Source: CAZYVD01 sp964651045 (GTDB lineage: Bacteria; Zhuqueibacterota; QNDG01; DSAB01). Taken from it: a DNA stretch of 11,390 nucleotides. A program made the translations under genes and the position numbers. The DNA lies in the NCBI GenBank assembly GCA_964651045.1, contig CAZYVD010000074.1, forward strand, positions 1 to 11,390, in the 5' to 3' direction. Shown here one piece after another: positions 1 to 6,698 of the stretch. The number at the start of each line of letters is the position of its first letter. The stretch's first letter is position 1. The notes beneath the pieces are model-generated. The model was not told the origin of the DNA and made no database searches. It worked only from the letters and a program-made list of their open reading frames with translations.

Positions 1-80
1 CAAATTCTAAACAATTGAAATTAGCTCTATGATTCATTTTTGCCAAAGTTCAGTTAATAAATAGAGAATAGGACCGACAT
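1..80. other. AT-rich non-coding left edge
   Basis: I see no gene, no convincing promoter pair and no RNA in the first 80 bases. A gene that starts or ends left of the window cannot be excluded. Together with the array at 81-136, the non-coding stretch before the methyltransferase start at 216 is about 215 bp. Confidence 0.5.
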
Positions 81-136
<56 letters not shown>

Positions 137-215
137 CCCCCTCTTCTTGACAAAGATACATCTTTTTTGCAAATTAATAAGAGATTGTACTGTTCGTTTC
201 CTGATACAGAAAAAG

Positions 216-893
216 ATGGATAGATATTATTCAAAAAAATTGTCGGCTGAGCGCCTAAGGCTGTGTTACGAGCTTGCACCTGAGCGTGTAAAAAGATATC
301 TATATTCAGAAATCGAGTTCGTGTCTAAAAGAATAAAACCCTCAGACAGAGTACTTGAACTAGGTTGTGGATATGGAAGAGTACTGTTAAAACTGGCCGA
401 TAAAAATATTATGAGCTTTGGAATAGATATATCTCTTAAGAGCCTGATCTATGGAAAAAATAACTATAAAAAAATCTCAAGCTCAAACCTAGCAGTGATG
501 GATGCATCTAATCTCGGGTTCAGGGATCAATCGTTTGATGCTGTTATCTGCATTCAGAACGGTCTCTCTGCATTCCATGTAGATAAAAGAGATGTTATCA
601 GGGAAGCAATCAGGGTAACAAAAAGTGGAGGCAGGGTCTTTTTTTCGAGTTACTCAAAAAAGTTCTGGAAAGATAGACTTGAATGGTTTAAGATACAATC
701 ATCACATGGACTCATTGGAGAGATCGATTATGAAAAGACTGGAGATGGAGAGATTATCTGTAAAGATGGGTTCAGGGCTACAACAATTGATCCTGACGAT
801 TTTCTAAAATTAATCCAGGATCTGAACACAGACATTGAAATAAATGAGGTTGACGAGTCGAGCATATTTTACATAATCAGGGTATTACAATAA
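216..893 (+). CDS. Class I SAM-dependent methyltransferase, substrate unknown
   Basis: Predicted soluble cytoplasmic methyltransferase that transfers a methyl group from S-adenosylmethionine. From the ATG at 216 the product is 225 aa. The Rossmann motif I is VLELGCGYG (about residues 46-54), followed by the acidic SAM-ribose position in FGIDIS (Asp about 71), an MDAS motif (Asp about 96) and the post-motif segment RVTKSGGRVFFSSYS (about 133-147). The frame stays open up to a TTG at 147. I prefer 216 because the extra 23 residues are not methyltransferase-like, begin just after the heptamer array, and no ribosome site precedes 147; the site before 216 is also weak. The C-terminal half (FKIQSSHGLIGEIDYEKT and onward) has no motif that tells me the acceptor. 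The gene converges on the glycosyltransferase with only 14 bp between the stops and no visible terminator hairpin. The class is certain, the substrate is not. Confidence 0.85.
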   Translation: MDRYYSKKLSAERLRLCYELAPERVKRYLYSEIEFVSKRIKPSDRVLELGCGYGRVLLKLADKNIMSFGIDISLKSLIYGKNNYKKISSSNLAVMDASNLGFRDQSFDAVICIQNGLSAFHVDKRDVIREAIRVTKSGGRVFFSSYSKKFWKDRLEWFKIQSSHGLIGEIDYEKTGDGEIICKDGFRATTIDPDDFLKLIQDLNTDIEINEVDESSIFYIIRVLQ

Positions 894-907
894 AAATCGG
901 AGAGACA

Positions 908-1750
908 CTAATTCCTAATCATACTAAGATATCTCTTCTTCTTTTTCTCAAAAAGTTCGACCTCTTTTTCCTTCCCCCTCTTTCTTGCACCCTCTGTGTA
1001 TATATCAATCTTACTTATCAGCATCCCTGCTGCAAGAGAACGCTTATCTTCACTCAAATCCCTATTATTTACTATCTTCTCCAGTGCATAGATCCGAAAG
1101 CGATCCATTCCCCAGTACTTCTTTGAGAGCTGATCCTCATGACCACCATACTTTACTATCAAGGGTTTTTCGATATAGAGCACTGGAACAAATGCACAAA
1201 ACCTTAACCAGAGGTCGTAATCTTCACATACGGGCAGCTCGGGATCAAAGACTCCATACTGTCGAAATAGATCAATCTTTATCATCACAGAAGATGGTGA
1301 AATTATACAAAGGGGTAAGCATCTGTGAAATATATCTCCTCCATACTTTGTGTGTATTTTCTTTGGATTCACACGTCTTCCGTTCCTTATCCAGATCTCA
1401 TTTGTATGACAGATCTTAAAATCTGGATTTTGCTTCAATGCATTAACCTGTGTCTCATTCTTTTCATCTAGCCACTCATCATCAGAATCGAGAAAAGCTA
1501 TCCAGTCCCCAGATGCGATGGAAATTCCTTTGTTTCTTGCACTGCTGATCCCAGAATTTTTTTGAAGAATATATTTTACATCAGGGAATCTCTTGCCAAT
1601 CATTTGATCAGTACCGTCAGTGGAACCATCATCTACTACTATTATCTCATATGGAGGAAGAGTCTGATTCAGCACAGATCTTATTGCTCTCTCAACCAAT
1701 CCCTTTCGATTATAAGTGGTTATTACTACAGATACTCTATAATCATCCAT
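908..1750 (-). CDS. Family 2 glycosyltransferase (GT-A fold)
   Basis: Predicted to move a sugar from a nucleotide-sugar donor to a cell-surface glycan or lipid precursor at the cytoplasmic face of the membrane. The 280-aa protein opens with the GT2 signature VSVVITTYNR (residues 6-15), then IIVVDDGSTDGT (36-47), the nucleotide-binding DSDDEW (88-93, DxD metal site at 88-90) and the CEDYDLWLR segment (175-183) that carries the likely catalytic-base acidic residues. A KYGGHEDQLS segment follows at 200-209. There is no membrane helix, and the length is normal for a single-domain GT2. The start ATG (1748-1750) has no strong ribosome site; a promoter-like pair lies about 30 bp upstream. It stands alone on its strand, so sugar and acceptor cannot be inferred. 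The lysine-rich C-terminus (about 257-273) is typical of a peripheral membrane contact, but that is inference. Confidence 0.92.
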   Translation of the reverse strand: MDDYRVSVVITTYNRKGLVERAIRSVLNQTLPPYEIIVVDDGSTDGTDQMIGKRFPDVKYILQKNSGISSARNKGISIASGDWIAFLDSDDEWLDEKNETQVNALKQNPDFKICHTNEIWIRNGRRVNPKKIHTKYGGDIFHRCLPLCIISPSSVMIKIDLFRQYGVFDPELPVCEDYDLWLRFCAFVPVLYIEKPLIVKYGGHEDQLSKKYWGMDRFRIYALEKIVNNRDLSEDKRSLAAGMLISKIDIYTEGARKRGKEKEVELFEKKKKRYLSMIRN

Positions 1751-1779
1751 GATAAAACAATCAATCTATTAGCTCTACT

Positions 1780-1808
1780 ATTTTAAACAGTAGCAGCAAT
1801 AAATGCAA
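1780..1808 (-). promoter_or_regulatory. Candidate sigma70 promoter for the glycosyltransferase gene
   Basis: On the - strand TTGCAT (1808-1803) is followed after exactly 17 nt by TAAAAT (1785-1780). Transcription would begin near 1773, giving a leader of about 22 nt. The -10 box sits between the arms of a short inverted repeat, CTACT (1775-1779) and AGTAG (1789-1793). The match is moderate and the region is AT-rich, so chance is possible. Confidence 0.45.
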
Positions 1809-1841
1809 GTATAAATGAATTGAAGATCATATCGATTTCAC

Positions 1842-1870
1842 TTGACATTTTTTAAATAATGTTCTATAAT
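1842..1870 (+). promoter_or_regulatory. Consensus sigma70 promoter of the aminotransferase-glnS cluster
   Basis: TTGACA at 1842-1847 and TATAAT at 1865-1870 are separated by exactly 17 nt. Both hexamers are perfect consensus, in AT-rich flanks, and point at the Tat-leader PLP gene. A start near 1877 gives a leader of about 59 nt that ends in a strong ribosome site. I see no operator palindrome or leader structure, so strong, largely constitutive expression of the five-gene + strand cluster is a reasonable inference. Confidence 0.85.
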
Positions 1871-1923
1871 TTAATATTTAATGTCTCATCTATAAATCCT
1901 GAAATTTTATATATTAAAAATTT

Positions 1924-1930
1924 AAGGAGG
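1924..1930 (+). promoter_or_regulatory. Ribosome binding site of the class V PLP enzyme
   Basis: AAGGAGG with 5 nt to the ATG at 1936 is a near-perfect Shine-Dalgarno sequence. It fixes the start, and so confirms that the twin-arginine leader is part of the protein. Confidence 0.9.
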
Positions 1931-1935
1931 GAATA

Positions 1936-3225
1936 ATGGAACGCAGAAACTTCTTCAGACTTTTCTTAGGCGGCGCTGCCCTCTCCACAGCAGCAATAAA
2001 TAGTTTAAACAGTGCAGTATACCAGAGCATCAAGAATCTGAATGAAAAGTATATAAAAGATAACTCTCCTGATGGAGTGTACTGGGACAGTATAGCAAAA
2101 CACTTCTTATTTGAAAACAATCTCATAATGATGAATAATGGAACAGTTGGCCCTATGCCCAAGCCTGTATTCAATACACTGATGCATGAATTCAAAGTGC
2201 AGTGTACAAATCCATTTGAATGTTATGACTACTTGCCATCAAAAAAAGATGCGGTTCGAAACAAGATTGCAAAATTCATAAACGCCTCACCAGATGAAGT
2301 TGCCATAACACGCAATACAACAGAGGGATTAAATGTTATTGCCAGTGGACTCAAATTAGAAAAAGGCGATGAAATAATACTCTCATCCCAAGAACATCCT
2401 GCCGGTCTTCAGCCATGGCTGATGCGCTCACAAAGACACGGTATAAAGATCGTTGAGGCTCGCCTTGGGGCTCCACCAAAGAGTATCGATGAGATACTTC
2501 AGTCATTTGAGAATGCCATAACTCCACGCACAAAAGTAATCAGTGTAAGTCATACCGTATATCTGACTGGTCTGATATTTCCCTTAAAAGAACTCTGCCA
2601 GATGGCAAAAAAACACAATATCTTTGTTCTTGCAGACAGTGCACACGGAATTGGCATGCTTGATCTTAACATGAAAGAGCTCGGTGTCGATGCATTCACA
2701 TCAAGCCCATACAAATGGTGCGGCGCACCTACAGGTTGTGGAATTCTATATGTCAAAAAGGAATCGCAGGATAGAATCTGGCCTTTAATCGCATCCTCTG
2801 GCTGGGATACCCATAAATCTGCAAAAAGATTTGAAACCCTGGGTCAAAGGGCAGATCCCCTTATCTTTGCTCTTGGAGAAGCCATAGAATTTCAAAAACG
2901 AATCGGTAAAAGGAGAATCGAGCGGCGAATCAAAACATTGGCTGGATATTTAAAAAAGGAGCTAAAATCTATACCTCATGTCAGGCTGCATACTCCAACA
3001 GATCCATACCTGAGCGGAGGATTGACAGCATTCTCTATAGAAGGGGTTAAGCCTGAACAGATTGTTTATTATCTAAAAGAAAAATACAACCTTGTGATCC
3101 GAACAATAGGACGCGAAAAAGACAACACACGAGGAGTAAGAGTATCAACCAACATATTTATATCAATGAAACACATAGACATGCTTTTAGAAGGAGTACA
3201 GCATCTGGTGAAACACAGAGCATGA
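1936..3225 (+). CDS. Class V aminotransferase-fold PLP enzyme with Tat-like leader (isopenicillin-N epimerase / cysteine desulfurase-like)
   Basis: Fold-type I PLP enzyme of 429 aa. The chemistry could be transamination, epimerisation or C-S lysis; the sequence does not decide. Visible features: NNGTVGPMP (67-75), RNTTEGLNV (126-134, PLP phosphate contact), SSQEHPAG (150-157, His154 probably stacks on the PLP ring), VLADSAHG (231-238, Asp234 pairs with the pyridine nitrogen), and TSSPYKWCGAPTGCG (255-269), in which Lys260 is the expected Schiff-base lysine. TRGVRVSTN (398-406) would bind the substrate carboxylate. The N-terminus MERRNFFRLFLGGAALSTAA resembles a twin-arginine leader: RR plus FF, then a hydrophobic stretch, without a clear AxA cleavage site. 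Export of a folded, cofactor-loaded enzyme would suit Tat. The absence of the active-site Cys loop seen in true cysteine desulfurases is only an impression. Its stop overlaps the next start (ATGA), so the two are probably coupled in translation. Confidence 0.88.
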   Translation: MERRNFFRLFLGGAALSTAAINSLNSAVYQSIKNLNEKYIKDNSPDGVYWDSIAKHFLFENNLIMMNNGTVGPMPKPVFNTLMHEFKVQCTNPFECYDYLPSKKDAVRNKIAKFINASPDEVAITRNTTEGLNVIASGLKLEKGDEIILSSQEHPAGLQPWLMRSQRHGIKIVEARLGAPPKSIDEILQSFENAITPRTKVISVSHTVYLTGLIFPLKELCQMAKKHNIFVLADSAHGIGMLDLNMKELGVDAFTSSPYKWCGAPTGCGILYVKKESQDRIWPLIASSGWDTHKSAKRFETLGQRADPLIFALGEAIEFQKRIGKRRIERRIKTLAGYLKKELKSIPHVRLHTPTDPYLSGGLTAFSIEGVKPEQIVYYLKEKYNLVIRTIGREKDNTRGVRVSTNIFISMKHIDMLLEGVQHLVKHRA

Positions 3226-4103
3226 AATTAGGGGCATATTGCTTAAAACAAATGAGGCCAAGAATAATTAAATCACAAGAGGAGCTCAGCATTGTAGAAC
3301 AGAAGCTGAGCCTCTTTTATAAAGAAAGACCCGATCACTACGGTCTTATGGATCGAAACGAGCAGGATTATCAAGAATATGTTGACCTGATCGAAAAGTG
3401 GACTCCTAAAGGCGCCACTGTCCTTGATTTCGGATGCGGAACTCACCGTACTCCCGTTCTGATAAACAAAAGGGGCTTCCAGACAACTGGATGCGATATA
3501 TTCAGCAAAGAAAAATTGAAAGAGTACAGATCAAAAATCGGCAAAGCAGGTCCAGAATTAATCTCCTATGATGGATACAAACTGCCATTCGAGAATGAGA
3601 CATTTCATACTGTCGCATCACTGTGCGTTCTGGAACACACAACAAGAGTAGATTCTCTTCTCTCAGAAATGGCAAGGGTGACACGTCCTGGAGGCAAGAT
3701 CATAATAGTTGGACCTAACCTCTCAGGCCCGCATCGTGCAGTACTGGCAATAATCAATCTACTTAGAGGAGCAGAAAGGTTCTGGCAGTACCAAACCATT
3801 ATCGAGTGTGCTTCAGGATTCTTTAAATCCTTATCATGGACCTTACAAATAAAGCTTGCGAGGAGTCCAAATTTTATTTATATCTATCCCCTTATGGAGA
3901 ACGGCAAAATAAAATTTGAAGATGCAGATGACGACGCTATTCATCTAAATGTACCTGCCTCGTATAAAAAATGGTTCAACAAAAAAGGATTCTCTTTACT
4001 CGAATATAATAAAGAGGCAGGTATAGCTCCAATTGCCAGACTCTTTAACCGTGCGTTTCCATCTCTTGCCACAAAGATTCAAATTGTGGCAGAGAAAAAC
4101 TGA
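3222..4103 (+). CDS. Class I SAM-dependent methyltransferase (Methyltransf_11-like)
   Basis: Predicted cytoplasmic methyltransferase of 293 aa. Motif I is ATVLDFGCGT (65-74), the ribose-binding acidic residue is in TTGCDIF (Asp92), the post-II segment is YDGYKLPFENETFHTVASLCVLEH (about 116-139), and RVTRPGGKIIIVGPN (152-166) is the classic motif III region of the UbiE/Methyltransf_11 group. An N-terminal extension of about 60 residues precedes the fold. The segment after 166 is long and probably covers the substrate; DADDDAIHLN (234-243) is unusually acidic. The ATG overlaps the stop of the PLP enzyme (ATGA) and no separate strong ribosome site is seen, so translational coupling is likely. 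This suggests the two act in one pathway, although the upstream partner may be exported and this one shows no signal peptide. Substrate unknown. glnS follows after 56 bp. Confidence 0.85.
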   Translation: MKLGAYCLKQMRPRIIKSQEELSIVEQKLSLFYKERPDHYGLMDRNEQDYQEYVDLIEKWTPKGATVLDFGCGTHRTPVLINKRGFQTTGCDIFSKEKLKEYRSKIGKAGPELISYDGYKLPFENETFHTVASLCVLEHTTRVDSLLSEMARVTRPGGKIIIVGPNLSGPHRAVLAIINLLRGAERFWQYQTIIECASGFFKSLSWTLQIKLARSPNFIYIYPLMENGKIKFEDADDDAIHLNVPASYKKWFNKKGFSLLEYNKEAGIAPIARLFNRAFPSLATKIQIVAEKN

Positions 4104-4159
4104 AAATAGATGTGAGAAACCGTTTTAAATTAATATTATATTAGGATAGGATAAGAAAT

Positions 4160-5863
4160 ATGGAGGATACAAATTCACGAAGGAAACAGAATTTCATAAA
4201 AAACATAATCGATGAAGACATAAAGAACAACACTTTTGGTGGAAGGGTTCATACACGATTCCCTCCAGAGCCAAATGGGTATCTCCACATTGGACATGCA
4301 AAGTCTATATGCCTTAACTTTACGATTGCAGAGGAGTATGGCGGCCTCTGCAATCTGCGTTTTGACGACACAAATCCTGTCAAAGAAGAAAAGGAGTATA
4401 TAGAATCTATAAAACAAGATGTTAAATGGCTCGGGTTTGACTGGGGTGAAAGACTCTACTTTGCATCCGATTATTTTGAAAAGATGTATGAATATGCCGA
4501 AAAACTAATTAAGATGGGTAAGGCGTATGTATGTGACCTTAGCGGGGAAGAAATTAGAAAACACAGAGGCACATTAACAAAACCCGGCAAGGAGAGCCCA
4601 TATCGGAACAGGAGTATTGAGGAAAACCTCAATCTATTCAGGAAGATGCGTGCCGGAGAATTTCCAGATGGATCAAGAGTGTTGAGGGCAAAAATCGACA
4701 TGTCTTCTCCAAATCTCAACATGCGGGATCCGGTTATGTACAGAATCGTGCATGCATCGCATCCGAGAACTGGCGACAAATGGTGCATCTATCCAATGTA
4801 CGACTGGGCTCACGGACTCGAAGACTCTATCGAGAAGATTACCCATTCGCTTTGTACACTGGAATTTGAAGACCACCGTCCCCTATACGACTGGTTCCTC
4901 GATCAACTCAAGGTATACCATCCAAAACAGATCGAATTTGCCCGCCTCAATCTAAGCTACACAGTGTTAAGCAAAAGAAAACTCATGGAGCTGGTTAAGG
5001 GAAATTATGTAAATGGCTGGGACGATCCACGCATGCCAACAATCTCAGGATTGAGGAGGAGAGGCTATACTCCCCATTCTATTCGCGATTTTTGTGATCG
5101 AATCGGCCTTGCAAAAAGAGACAGCTTAGTAGACATAGCGCTCCTCGAACACTGCATAAGAGAGGAGTTGAACAAGACCGCACCGCGATACATGGGCGTA
5201 CTGAGACCCCTCAGGGTCGTCATAGATAACTATCCAGAAAACAGAGTCGAGGAGCTCGAAGCAATCAACAATCCTGAAGACCCCTCTGCAGGAACGAGAA
5301 TAGTTCCCTTCTCACGCATCATATATATTGAGAAGGATGATTTTCTTGAAAATCCACCAAAGAAATTTTACCGTCTAGCACCAGGCCGCGAGGTACGCCT
5401 GCGATACGGTTATTTCATTAAATGCACCAGAGTAGTAAAGGACAGCAGCGGCAATATAAAAGAGCTGCACTGCATCTATGATCCAAAGACCAGAGGCGGC
5501 AATGCTCCTGACGGCAGAAAGGTAAAGGCAACGCTCCACTGGGTATCATCTGTCAATGCTGTAGAGGCAGAGGTGAGACTTTATGATCATCTATTCACAA
5601 TCCCAGACCTATCAGAAATTCCAGAAAACAAAGACTGGAAGGATTATATCAATCCCAACTCAAAAGAGGTACTGTATCCATGTATGATCGAGCCAAATCT
5701 TACAGGTGTAAAACCAGGATTTCGCTTCCAATTTGAAAGACTCGGCTATTTCTGTGTGGATCCTGATTCTACTGATGAAAGGCTCATACTGAACAGAATA
5801 GTAAAACTGCGCGACACATGGGCAAAAATACAGAAGAAAAACAACCAGACAGGAAAAGGATAA
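4160..5863 (+). CDS. glnS: Glutaminyl-tRNA synthetase
   Basis: Charges tRNA-Gln with glutamine in an ATP-dependent reaction in the cytoplasm. The 567-aa length fits bacterial GlnRS (about 550). The class I signature is FPPEPNGYLHIGHAKS, with HIGH at 43-46. RFDDTNPVKEEKEYIESI (67-84) follows. The segment KWCIYPMYDWAHGLEDSIE (207-225) and THSLCTLEFEDHRPLYDW (228-245) separate GlnRS from GluRS, and LSKRK (270-274) is the KMSKS-equivalent loop. The C-terminal beta-barrel anticodon-binding part extends to a normal end, so the gene looks complete. The ATG at 4160 has a modest AGGA-rich ribosome site (4144-4154). The AT-rich 56-bp gap before it could hold its own promoter, but I see no good pair. 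A dedicated GlnRS implies direct charging rather than reliance on GatCAB for Gln-tRNA, although both can coexist. The gene downstream begins 9 bp after its stop. Confidence 0.98.
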   Translation: MEDTNSRRKQNFIKNIIDEDIKNNTFGGRVHTRFPPEPNGYLHIGHAKSICLNFTIAEEYGGLCNLRFDDTNPVKEEKEYIESIKQDVKWLGFDWGERLYFASDYFEKMYEYAEKLIKMGKAYVCDLSGEEIRKHRGTLTKPGKESPYRNRSIEENLNLFRKMRAGEFPDGSRVLRAKIDMSSPNLNMRDPVMYRIVHASHPRTGDKWCIYPMYDWAHGLEDSIEKITHSLCTLEFEDHRPLYDWFLDQLKVYHPKQIEFARLNLSYTVLSKRKLMELVKGNYVNGWDDPRMPTISGLRRRGYTPHSIRDFCDRIGLAKRDSLVDIALLEHCIREELNKTAPRYMGVLRPLRVVIDNYPENRVEELEAINNPEDPSAGTRIVPFSRIIYIEKDDFLENPPKKFYRLAPGREVRLRYGYFIKCTRVVKDSSGNIKELHCIYDPKTRGGNAPDGRKVKATLHWVSSVNAVEAEVRLYDHLFTIPDLSEIPENKDWKDYINPNSKEVLYPCMIEPNLTGVKPGFRFQFERLGYFCVDPDSTDERLILNRIVKLRDTWAKIQKKNNQTGKG

Positions 5864-5872
5864 ATAAGTAGT

Positions 5873-6274
5873 ATGCGATGTGAAATTAGATTAATCGGAA
5901 ATAAGAAGATAAGCGCAAGGATGGACAATTTTGAGATAATAACAGACCAGTTTGTAGAAAGCGGGGATGAAAGTAGCGCACCTTCTCCTTTTGACCTCTA
6001 TCTTGCTTCCATGGGAACATGTGCTGGCCATTATGTAAATGAATTTTGTAAAAAGCGAAAGATACCAACAGAGAATATAAAGATATTTCAGGATGTTGAT
6101 TATGACAGTAGTAAAAAACTGATAAGTAAGGTCAGTATTATTATTCATATTCCTGGAGATTTTCCTAAAAAATATATTAATGGTTTAGTTAATGCAGCCG
6201 AAATCTGCACCGTAAAGAGGAGCATTCAGAATCCTCCAAAATTTGAAATCAAAGTAAGGTCTCAACAGGATTAA
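5873..6274 (+). CDS. OsmC-family protein (putative peroxiredoxin-like)
   Basis: Small cytoplasmic protein of 133 aa with the OsmC/Ohr fold signature. APSPFDLYLASMGTCAGHYV (36-55) carries the first conserved cysteine, Cys50, and NAAEICTVKRSI (107-118) carries the second, Cys112. In OsmC and Ohr these two thiols reduce organic hydroperoxides; both are present here. The YhfA-like branch of OsmC proteins has the same motifs with less clear activity, and this sequence looks closer to that short, generic branch than to Ohr. It starts 9 bp after the glnS stop, with AGGA at 5857-5860 as ribosome site, and its own stop is 1 bp before the next ATG, so it almost certainly shares a transcript with glnS and the downstream gene. 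There is no nearby OhrR-type regulator; the MarR protein in the window belongs to the hut cluster by position. Confidence 0.9.
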   Translation: MRCEIRLIGNKKISARMDNFEIITDQFVESGDESSAPSPFDLYLASMGTCAGHYVNEFCKKRKIPTENIKIFQDVDYDSSKKLISKVSIIIHIPGDFPKKYINGLVNAAEICTVKRSIQNPPKFEIKVRSQQD

Positions 6275-6275
6275 G

Positions 6276-6698
6276 ATGTCAAAATATATCAGGTATCTAC
6301 TATACCTGCTGCACCATAAATACCTGGTTTGCATTGAATGCTTTAGAAAGGGATTGATACTGGAGGGTATTCTTCACGACATTTCCAAATTTTCACCATC
6401 AGAGTTTATTCCATATGCCGAATGGTTTTTTGGAGGTGTCCCAAAACAGAAAAAAAGATTTAGCGTGGCCAGGGATCTACACAGAAAAAGAAACAGACAC
6501 CACTGGAACTACTGGGTCACAGATTTCAAATCGAATTGTGCTAATAAGATCCCGGACAAATATATCATAGAAATGATATGTGACTGGAGAGCCATGGGCA
6601 AAACAATGAGGCTCTCCGGAAAAGAATACTATCTAAAAAATAAAGATCGGATGATTCTTCATCCTTCAACAAGAAGAAAGATCGAAAAACTGATCTAA
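6276..6698 (+). CDS. Small His/Asp-rich protein resembling DUF5662
   Basis: A 140-aa protein of unknown function that I match from memory to the DUF5662 family; a profile search would settle it. Visible conserved-looking features in order: HHKYLVCIECFRKGL (13-27), GILHDISKFSPSEFIPYAEWF (31-51) with a His34-Asp35 pair, DLHRKRNRHHWNYWV (67-81) with His69, His75 and His76, MICDWRAMG (100-108) with Asp103, and YYLKNKDRMILHP (118-130) with His129. The spaced His and His-Asp residues look like metal ligands of an HD-type helical hydrolase, but that is inference. No membrane segment or signal peptide. The ATG follows the osmC stop by one base and has AGGA at 6267-6270. The stop shares four bases with the stop of ftcD on the other strand, so the two operons end tail to tail with no terminator between them. 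Confidence 0.8.
   Translation: MSKYIRYLLYLLHHKYLVCIECFRKGLILEGILHDISKFSPSEFIPYAEWFFGGVPKQKKRFSVARDLHRKRNRHHWNYWVTDFKSNCANKIPDKYIIEMICDWRAMGKTMRLSGKEYYLKNKDRMILHPSTRRKIEKLI

Noticed and set aside
894..907. Bidirectional terminator between the first methyltransferase and the glycosyltransferase
   Set aside because: Only 14 bp lie between the stops, and no inverted repeat with a T run is visible.
985..1419. 144-codon open frame on the + strand opposite the glycosyltransferase
   Set aside because: It lies wholly inside the GT2 gene, has no ribosome site or domain, and its composition is that of a reverse reading of GT2 codons.
4471..4788. 105-codon open frame on the - strand opposite glnS
   Set aside because: Overlaps the GlnRS catalytic region; no independent support.
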